Origin: Pseudisothecium myosuroides
Taxonomy: Eukaryota; Streptophyta; Bryopsida; Hypnales; Lembophyllaceae
DNA length: 64,000 bases
Direction of reading: 5' to 3'
Assembly: GCA_951799445.1 (NCBI GenBank)
Contig: OX637292.1
Coordinates: forward strand, 11,287,296-11,351,295
Below are positions 56,638 to 64,000 of this stretch, piece after piece. The notes under the pieces were generated by a model that did no database searches, was not told where the DNA came from, and saw nothing but the letters and a program-made list of their open reading frames with translations. The position numbers were made by a program, and so were the translations under genes. Position 1 is the first letter of the stretch, and each line of letters begins with the position of its first letter.

Positions 56638-59586
56638 TTATGGATTTTCAACCTTGAAATTGAGAATTGTCAGAAAAGGCAAGTTCTTCACTTCTTTTGG
56701 CAAGGCTGCCAAGCTTGAACAGTCTATCACCCAGAGAGTGGCCAAGGAAGACAAGTTCCCCACTTCCTTCGGCAAGGTCGCCAAGCTGGAACACCTCCAC
56801 AAATCTAAAGTGGTCAAAGAAGATAAGTTCCCCACTTCCTTGGGCAAGGCCACCAAGTTGGAACACCCACTCAAATCTAGAGTGGTCAAGGAAGACAAGT
56901 TCCCCACTTCCTTTGGCAAGGCCACCAAGCTGGAACACTCATTCAGCTTGAGAGTGGTCAAAGAAGACAAGTTCCCCACTTCCTTTGGCAAGGCCGCCAA
57001 GCTTGAACACCTTCCCAAATTGAGAGTAGTCAAGGAAGACAAATTCTCCACTTCCTTTGGCAAAACTGCCAAGCTTGAACACTCATCTAAATCTAGAGTG
57101 GTTAAAGAAGATAAGTTCCCTACTTCCTTTGGCAAGGCCGCCAAGCTTGAACATCCTATAACCTTAAGAGTGGTCAAGGAAGACAAGTTTCCCATTTCCT
57201 TTGGTAAGGCTAACAAACTTGAACAATCAATTAATCCAAGAGTGGTCAAAAACGGCAAGTTCCCCACTTCTTTTGGCAAGGCTGTGAAACTTGAACACCT
57301 ACTCAAATTAAGAGTGGTCAAAGAAGACAAGTTCCCCACTTCTTTTGACAAGGCTACCAAGCTTGAACACCTCCACAAATTGAGAGTGATCAAGGAAGAC
57401 AAGTTCTCCACTTCATTTGGCAAGGATGCCAAGCTTGAACACCCACTCAAATTGAGAATGGTTAAAGAAGACAAGTTCCCCACTTCTATAGGCAAGGCCG
57501 CCAAGCTCGAACACCTCCACAAATCTAAAGTGGTCAAGGAAGACAAGTTCCCCACTTCTTTTGGCAAGACCGCCAAGCTTGAACACCCAGTCAAATTGAG
57601 AGTGGTCAAAGAAGACAAGTTCCCCACTTCCTTTGGCAAGGCCGCCAAGCTTGAACAATCAATTAATCCAAGAGTGGTCAGAGATGGCAAATTCTCCACT
57701 TCCTTTAGAAATGACGACAAACTTGAACAATCAAATAATTTGAGAGTGGTCAATGCAGACAAGTTCCCCACTTCCTTTGGTAAGGCCGCCAAACTTGAAC
57801 TCCTACTCAAATCTAAAGTGGTTAAGGAAGACAAGTTCCCCACTTCCTTTGGCAAGGCCGCCAAGCTGGAACACCCACTTAGCTTGAGAGTGGTCAAGGA
57901 AGACAAGTTCCCCACTTCTATTGGCAAGGCCACCAAGCTGGAACACCCACTCAAATCTAGAGTGGTCAAGGAAGACAAGTTCCCCACTTCCTTTGGCAAG
58001 GCCGCCAAGCTTGAACTCCCACTCAAATCTAAAGTGGTCAATGCAGACAAGTTCCCCACTTCCTTTGGTAAGGCCACCAAGCTTGAACTCCCACTCAAAT
58101 CTAAAGTGGTCAAGGAAGACAAGTTCCCCACTTCTATTGGCAAGGCCACCAAGCTGGAACACCCACTCAAATCTAGAGTGGTCAAGGAAGACAAGTTCCC
58201 CACTTCCTTTGGCAAGGCCACCAAGTTGGAACACCCACTCAAATCTAGAGTAGTCAAGAAAGACAAATTCCCCACTTCTTTTGGCAATGCCGCTAAGCTT
58301 GAACACCCACTCAGGTTAAGAGTGGTCAACAAAGACAAATTCTCCATTTCTTTTGGCAAGGCTGCCAACTTGGAACACCCACTCAAATCCAGAGTGGTCA
58401 AGGAAGACAAGTTCCCCACTTCCTTTGGCAAGGCCGCCAAGCTGGAACACCCACTTAGCTTGAGAGTGGTCAAGGAAGACAAGTTCCCCACTTCCTTTGG
58501 CAAGGCCACCAAGCTAGAACACCCACTCAAATCTAAAGTGGTCAAGGAAGACAAGTTCCCCACTTCCTTTGGCAAGGCCACCAAGCTGGAACACCTCCAC
58601 AAATCTAAAGTGGTCAGGGAAGACAAGTTCCCCACTTCCTGCGACAAGGCCGCCAAGCTGGAACACTCATTCAAATTGAGAATAATTAAAGAAGACAAGT
58701 TCCCCACTTCCTTTGGCAAGGCCGCCAAGCTGGAACACCCACTCAAATGTAGAGTGGTCAAAGAAGACAAATTTCCCACTTTTATTGGCAAGGCCGCCAA
58801 GCTCGAACACCTCCACAAATCTAAAGTGGTCAAGGAAGACAAGTTCCCCACTTCCTTTGGCAAGACCGCCAAGCTTGAACACCCACTCAAATTGAGAGTG
58901 GTCAAAGAAGACAAGTTCCCCACTTCCTTTGGCAAGACCGCCAAGCTTGAACACCCACTTAGCTTGAGAGTGGTCAAGGAAGACAAGTTCCCCACTTCCT
59001 TTGGCAAGGCCGCCAAGCTTGAACAATCAATTAATCCAAGAGTGGTCAGAGATGGCAAATTCTCCACTTCCTTTAGAAATGACGACAAACTTGAACAATC
59101 AAATAATTTGAGAGTGGTCAATGCAGACAAGTTCCCCACTTCCTTTGGTAAGGCCACCAAGCTTGAACTCCCACTCAAATCTAAAGTGGTCAAGGAAGAC
59201 AAGTTCCCCACTTCTATTGGCAAGGCCACCAAGCTGGAACACCCACTTAGCTTGAGAGTGGTCAAGGAAGACAAGTTCCCCACTTCCTTTGGCAAGGCCA
59301 CCAAGTTGGAACACCCACTCAAATCTAGAGTAGTCAAGAAAGACAAATTCCCCACTTCTTTTGGCAAGGCCGCCAAGCTGGAACACCCACTTAGCTTGAG
59401 AGTGGTCAAGGAAGACAAGTTCCCCACTTCCTTTGGTAAGGCCGCCAAGCTTGAACTCCCATTCAAATCTAAAGTGGTCAAGGAAGACAAGTTCCCCACT
59501 TCCTTTGGCACGGCCGCCAAGCTGGAACACCCACTTAGCTTGAGAGTGGTCAAGGAAGACAAGTTCCCCACTTCCTTTGGCAAGCC
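56638..59586 (-). pseudogene. LRR region of the kinase-NB-LRR gene, out of frame after a 1-base deletion
   Basis: About 40 further 24-residue LRRs (LPKEVGNLSSLTTLDLSGCS type) continue without a stop for ~980 codons to 56638, ending LPKEVKNLPFLTILNFKVENP-like then stop. The frame differs by one base from the upstream part of exon 3: at 59581-59586 a G present in all other units is missing (CAAGCC instead of CAAGGCC). The long uninterrupted frame after the shift means the deletion is very recent, a sequencing error, or that the array is homogenised faster than it decays. The array has a 72-bp period and a higher-order duplication of 1368 bp (19 units; 57651 region against 59019 region). Confidence 0.85.
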
Positions 59587-60743
59587 ACGAAGCTGGAACA
59601 TTCACTCAAATGTAGAGTGGTCAAGGAAGACAAATTTCCCACTTCTATTGGCAAGGCCGCCAAGCTCGAACACCTCCACAAATCTAAAGTGGTCAAGGAA
59701 ACCAAGTTCCCCACTTCCTTTGGCAAGACCGCCAAGCTTGAACACCAACTCAAATTGAGATTGGTCAAAGAAGACAAGTTCCCCACTTCCTTTGGCAAGG
59801 CCACTAAGCTGGAACACCCACTCAAATGTAGAGTGGTTAAGGAAGACAAATTTCCCACTTCTATTGGCAAGGCCGCCAAGCTCGAACACCTCCCCAAATC
59901 TAAAGTGGTCAAGGAAGACAAGTTCCCCACTTCCTTTGGCAAGGCTGCCAAGCTGGAACACCCACTTAGCTTGAGAGTGGTCCCCAAATCTAAAGTGGTC
60001 AAGGAAGACAAGTTCCCCACTTCCTTTGGCAAGGCTGCCAAGCTGGAACACCGACTCAGCTTGAAAGTGGTCAAGGAAGACAAGTTCCCCACTTCCTTTG
60101 GCAAGGCCGCCAAGCTAAAACACTGACTCAGCTTGAGAGTGGTCAACAAAGACAAGTTCCCCACTTCTATTGGCAAGGCCGCCAAGCTGGAACACCCACT
60201 CAAATTAAGAGTAGTCAAGGAAGACAAATTCTCTACTTCCTTTGGCAAGGTCACCAAGCTAGAGCACCCACTCAAATCTAGAGTGGTCAAGGAAGATAAG
60301 TTCTCCACTTCTTTTGGCAAGGCCACCAAGCTAGAGCAATAACTAAGATTTAGACTTAGTAGAATATTGCTTGATGCAAATTTGATTGGTAATTGTTGAA
60401 GGAATCCTAGTCCTATTAGATCAAGAACTTTTAGTGATGCACAGGTTTTACAAAGGTCTAGTAACTTCCTTTGTAGAGTAACCGAAGTATTTGATGGAAA
60501 TACATGAGGCAATTTAATCCGATTTTGAAAGTTTCCAATTATAATTGCCTCCAATTGAGAACATTGTAAAGCCATTTGTATTAGTAAGTTGAAGTTGTCA
60601 ACATGCGCTTTAGGATTGCCCAAAGCGCTCACCAAAATCAATACACGAAGTTTCTTAAAATCAAAACTTTGGTGTTGTTGAACCGAAGGGAAATAATGGT
60701 TCATAGTCTCTTGCCAAGAAATGCCTTCAAGGACCTCAACGTC
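59550..60743 (-). CDS. Kinase-NB-LRR gene, exon 3: linker and first ~15 LRRs, then frameshift and stop
   Basis: Starts at 60743 after a GAATGCAG acceptor (DVEVLEGISWQ), in phase 0 with exon 2. About 125 residues of linker lead into LRRs of consensus LxxLPKEVGNLSSLTTLxLSGCSS. A partial unit near 59975 (LDLG followed by TTLKLSG) marks an unequal-recombination joint. After the missing base near 59584 the frame reads out to a TGA at 59550. Plant NLR LRRs usually number 10-30, so the full array of about 50 is very long. In NLRs the LRR senses ligands and restrains the NB domain. Confidence 0.88.
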   Translation of the reverse strand, partial: DVEVLEGISWQETMNHYFPSVQQHQSFDFKKLRVLILVSALGNPKAHVDNFNLLIQMALQCSQLEAIIIGNFQNRIKLPHVFPSNTSVTLQRKLLDLCKTCASLKVLDLIGLGFLQQLPIKFASSNILLSLNLSYCSSLVALPKEVENLSSLTTLDLSGCSSLVTLPKEVENLSSLTTLNLSGCSSLAALPIEVGNLSLLTTLKLSQCFSLAALPKEVGNLSSLTTFKLSRCSSLAALPKEVGNLSSLTTLDLGTTLKLSGCSSLAALPKEVGNLSSLTTLDLGRCSSLAALPIEVGNLSSLTTLHLSGCSSLVALPKEVGNLSSLTNLNLSWCSSLAVLPKEVGNLVSLTTLDLWRCSSLAALPIEVGNLSSLTTLHLSECSSFVACQRKWGTCLP

Positions 60744-60940
60744 CTGCATTCAAAAAAATTTGGATTAGAATGTATTGCATCTTCATTTATTAGATTCACA
60801 TGATAACAGATTTTTGACATATTTCAAAATTCATGATTCTTCAAATAATATGGATTGAATGTTTACTAACTCCATCCAAAAGTATGTAACAAAGGACATT
60901 GTTCATGTCCAATTGCATACTTGCACTATTGAAATGTTAC

Positions 60941-61984
60941 CTTGCTTGTAAATCCACTTTCAGGTATCATGGACGCTTTCCAAATTCTTGTGCCCTTGGC
61001 AATCATTCGTCCCATGTCACGTAATTGGTCATGCATTTCTATAATGTCACTATCTTTATTGAGCTTCAACAATGACATGTCAATCAATCTCTCCAACTCA
61101 CCCACTGGAAGGGTGCCATCTTTGGACCACATAGACAAGATGGTCTCTTTTGATATGCCAGATGGATATATATCTCGACAAAAGAAACAAGCCACATCCA
61201 AAAACATCCTCTTCTCAACACCATCTTTCAATCCGTCATAGCTTATTTGTAAGGTGTTCCAAATTTCTTCATCACCATCTAAATTTTTTCCTCTTGCCAT
61301 CCTTTGTAAAGCTCGTTCCCAACTTCGCAACTTTTGTTTATTATGGAGAAATGCACCCATCACTTTCAAGCTCAAAGGTAAGCCATTGCAAGCTTTCACA
61401 ACATGCTTGCGTAAGTCTTCAAAGTCTGGTGATAGAGGAGCTAAACCCCAAGAAAGGTGAGAGGTGAAAAGCATTGTTGCTGCCTTCTCATCCAACAATT
61501 CAATGTCCAACCTTCCCTCAATGCCAACAAATGATTCCACTGTCCTCCATTCACGTGTTGTGAGAATTATTGTGGTGCCCGTACTAGCATCAATCATCTC
61601 TGAAGGTACTATATCATGCACTTGAGCTTTATCCTTGATATCATCCAAGATTAAAAGAACCTTCTTTTCAACCAAGAGTTCTTTCATCATCTCTTGCGCA
61701 TCTCCCAAATTTTTAGGTTTTTTAACTTTCCCAAATTTTGGTAATATCTCGCACAATATCTCATATGAACTTTGATAGTTTTTGGACTGTGCAACAAAAC
61801 ATGATGCATAGTATGAAGAATTCACTGTCACATCATCAAATATTGCCTTGGCTAATGTAGTCTTGCCAATTCCACCCATGCCAACGATGCCTATATAATT
61901 CATCTTCAAAAGCCCTTTGGCTTTAGATAATTGATGATCTAAATCAACCAAAATTTCCTTTGGAGGTGCAATTGGTTCATCCAC
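60941..61984 (-). CDS. Kinase-NB-LRR gene, exon 2: NB-ARC domain
   Basis: Acceptor TATAG before 61984, donor GTAACA after 60941, phase 0 on both sides (348 codons). NB-ARC motifs in order: P-loop GMGGIGKTT (~residue 33), kinase-2 LLILDDI (~110), RNBS-B IILTTREWR (~145), GLPL as CNGLPLSLKVMG (~200), and MHD as EMHDQLRDMGR (~316). All nucleotide-binding and switch motifs are present and unbroken. NB-ARC acts as an ADP/ATP switch that opens on recognition and drives oligomerisation. Confidence 0.93.
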
Positions 61985-62129
61985 CTATACAAATACAGAA
62001 GTTATATTTACTAAGTCATTTTCATATAAAAATAAAGCACTACACTTCAAACCATAAATGTGAAGTTCCAAAGAGAATTATAGGAAACAAACATCATTTA
62101 TTGAGTTTTGTACTTCAACAATTGCATAC

Positions 62130-63693
62130 CTTTGGAACATGGTCTATAATGGGCTTTGAATCTCTTAAGGACCAAAATGAACCATATTGTGGAACCATTT
62201 GGCATGAATAGGTTCCTTTCAAAAAAGACTTCTTTAAACGTGTGAGCCTTTCACAAATGTTGGCAAAAGTTGGCCGTTGAAGAGGATCTTGAGACCAACA
62301 TTCTTGGATTAAGTTGGTGAGTTCTTTGCAATTGTTGGGTAGGTCTGGTCGCAAGCTTTTATTACCCATGCTATGTGCATTTGATATTTGATCATAAAAA
62401 ACTTTTGGTTTCAAACCAAAGTATGGAATCTTTCCAGATAAAAGCTCTGAGCATATCATGGCAAATGACCACACATCAGCTCGAAAAGGGTACAATGGGA
62501 TTTTACTTCCCTTGATCATTTCAGGGGCCATGTACCCGCGTGTTCCAATAGTATACTTTGATGGCTTTGCATTCTTAGGATTGCTACAAACCTCCAATTG
62601 AGAAGTTCCATAGTCAGTGACCTTGAATATGCAACGAGGATCCAAATCCTCCATAGATATTGAACTTACCAATACATTATCAGGTTTCAAGTCAAGATGA
62701 GCAACTTGCATGTCATAAAGGTAATACACACCCTTGGCAATTTGGTACATGATGTCAATTGTGAGATAATAGGGTAAAGGTCTCTTTCTATTCTTCAATA
62801 TGGTAGACAAGCTTGATTCCATAAGCTCCATCACCAAATACATCTCAACCGTTTCATCTTTCTCAACAATCTCATCAAGTTTTCTATTAGTCCCACAACC
62901 AAAAAATTGGACAAGATTGGGATGGCTCAAGCCTGCCAAGATGCCAGGCTCTTTTTGAGAATTGATGAGAAATTCAAGATCCCCATCCAATACTTTGGTG
63001 GCACATGCAAGGCCTAACCAATTTGATGTGTGCACTCCTGCACCTACATGATTAATTAATTCCGGTGTCTTGAAATCATTTGGAACCTCCAATGCATCCA
63101 AGTCTCCACCGTCAACTCGATCCAAATTTCTGAGCCTCAACAATAGATGTTGTGCTATTTCATAATCCTCTGACACTTCTCCTTGAAGTACAAGTTCAAG
63201 CTTCCTCTTCAAAACTTGTCCATCTTCAAGGACTTGTTGATAGGTAGTTGCATCAAACTGAATAGGCAAGCTATCATTTGATTGATTTGGATGATGGAAT
63301 AAGTACATATCACGTGCTGTATCATAACAACACTTCAAATCTAAAAGCAACTCACGAAAAGTTTCTTTGTTTTGGAGTTGGAATATAGCCAAATGACACC
63401 ATCGATCTTGTTCAATGCAATTTTTCCCCACAATCTCTACTCTCTTTTGAAGATAACACAACTCCTCAAAAATAGATTGGAACTTAAGGTCCTCAGTAGC
63501 ACTTGACAACATTTTTTCAATGCCCTTCATGGCTAGTATGAGCTTGCCAAAAAGATGTATGCATTGATTTTTATTCAAGACTTTATTTGATGGAGATGCT
63601 TCCATATCCTTCAAGCATTTCTCAAGTCTCAGAATAGCATTGCATAGTCTTTTACAATGCTCGCTTTGCACTTGTAAGAAATCCTTGTCTTTC
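62130..63693 (-). CDS. Kinase-NB-LRR gene, N-terminal exon: helical domain and protein kinase
   Basis: The exon begins at a TTTGCAG acceptor (before 63693), so a first exon with the true ATG lies further right or off the window; the codon at 63671 is GTG, not a start. Residues ~1-190 are helical (LEKCLKDMEAS, LILAMKGIEKML), resembling the four-helix bundle before the kinase in MLKL-like proteins. The kinase follows: lysine in ATKVL (~231), catalytic loop HLDLKPDNV (~331; Leu replaces Arg of HRD), DYG in place of DFG (~360), GTRGYMAPE and the C-lobe DVWSFAMICSELLSGKIPYFG. It ends at a GTATGC donor after 62130; intron 1 (61985-62129) is 145 bp and intron 2 (60744-60940) is 197 bp. Kinase-NB-LRR receptors are known from mosses. 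Confidence 0.9.
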
Positions 63694-64000
63694 CTGCAAA
63701 GAATTTAATATGTATTGCTAGTGAGATATCTTGCTTAGATGTGTAAAGAGCAAATTACTCTTTGATATAGAATAATTGAATCAAGCATGTTCTACAAATG
63801 AAACTTCACTGAACAATACTAATAGAGTTACCTATTAATTGAAACTAGGATACATATTATTTAATCTGATCATATACATAAATACTTAAAACGAGACTAG
63901 TTATACAACTCAAAGGACGTCAAATAGAAACTATACAAAGAAATTAGTAATGTGAACAATATTGAATTTCCAACATGCACTTTCCAATCACAAACTCTTA
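63694..64000. other. Upstream intron or promoter of the kinase-NB-LRR gene
   Basis: AT-rich sequence upstream of the acceptor at 63694-63700. No first exon with a clear ATG was identified before the window ends. Confidence 0.5.

Noticed and set aside
56654..59758. 1034-codon plus-strand ORF (KVVKEDKFPTSFGKAAKLEH repeats)
   Set aside because: It is the antisense of the LRR array. A 72-bp unit with no stop in this frame stays open however many times it repeats. The minus-strand frame has a recognised fold, linked NB-ARC and kinase exons and splice sites.

Overview
The window reads as nuclear DNA of a land plant. The evidence is spliced protein-coding exons with GT/AG junctions, plant-type TTTAGGG motifs, Ty3/gypsy elements of the plant Tat/Ogre-like type, and an N-terminal kinase + NB-ARC + LRR gene, a domain order best known from mosses. 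A bryophyte or other seedless plant is my inference; I cannot name the species. Most of the window is nested mobile DNA.

Layout. (1) 1-931 and 19079-20429 are two pieces of one minus-strand, ORF-bearing LTR (LTR_B). It is split at 932-19078 by an ~18.1 kb segment bounded by the 10-bp inverted ends CAGGGTTGTC / GACAACCCTG. That segment holds a hAT-type transposase with one in-frame stop (1658-4750), a divergent protein-kinase gene (7077-8741, minus) and a coiled-coil/RING-H2 gene (13278-15524). All three genes share one promoter plan: a cluster of GGACGG/CCGTC repeats, then a TATA box, then the leader. Long AT-rich spacers carry TTAA-flanked, piggyBac-like small elements and interstitial telomere motifs. 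(2) 20430-24545 is the pol region of a Ty3/gypsy element (protease, RT, RNase H, integrase; one in-frame TAG). It is followed by a polypurine tract and its 3' LTR (24546-28029), which contains an ORF encoding a coiled-coil protein. (3) 28030-40266 belongs to another retroelement family with 4.5-4.9 kb LTRs. A 5' LTR (35328-40266, minus) is followed by a primer-binding site and broken internal sequence, and that internal sequence is interrupted by a solo LTR (30230-34694) with a perfect 5-bp target duplication GTATG. (4) 40267-44699 is the 5' part of a further Ty3/gypsy element on the minus strand: ORF-bearing LTR, tRNA-Asp-like PBS, and a gag cut by the family-3 LTR. (5) 44700-56600 is gene-poor. 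It holds a Tc1/mariner relic, small hairpin elements, a ~1 kb palindrome with tRNA-like (SINE-like) arms, and isolated exons resembling DUF3455, DUF3445 (heme-dependent demethylase-like) and SEC14/CRAL-TRIO genes. (6) 56638-63693 (minus) is the kinase-NB-ARC-LRR immune-receptor gene with about 50 near-identical 24-residue LRRs; a one-base deletion shifts the frame within the LRR exon.

Candidate novelty. The strongest candidate is the segment at 932-19078: a transposase travelling with a kinase and a RING-finger gene, all under what looks like one repeated promoter module. The second is a family of LTRs that themselves carry a ~550-codon ORF, seen here in three copies from two diverged families.
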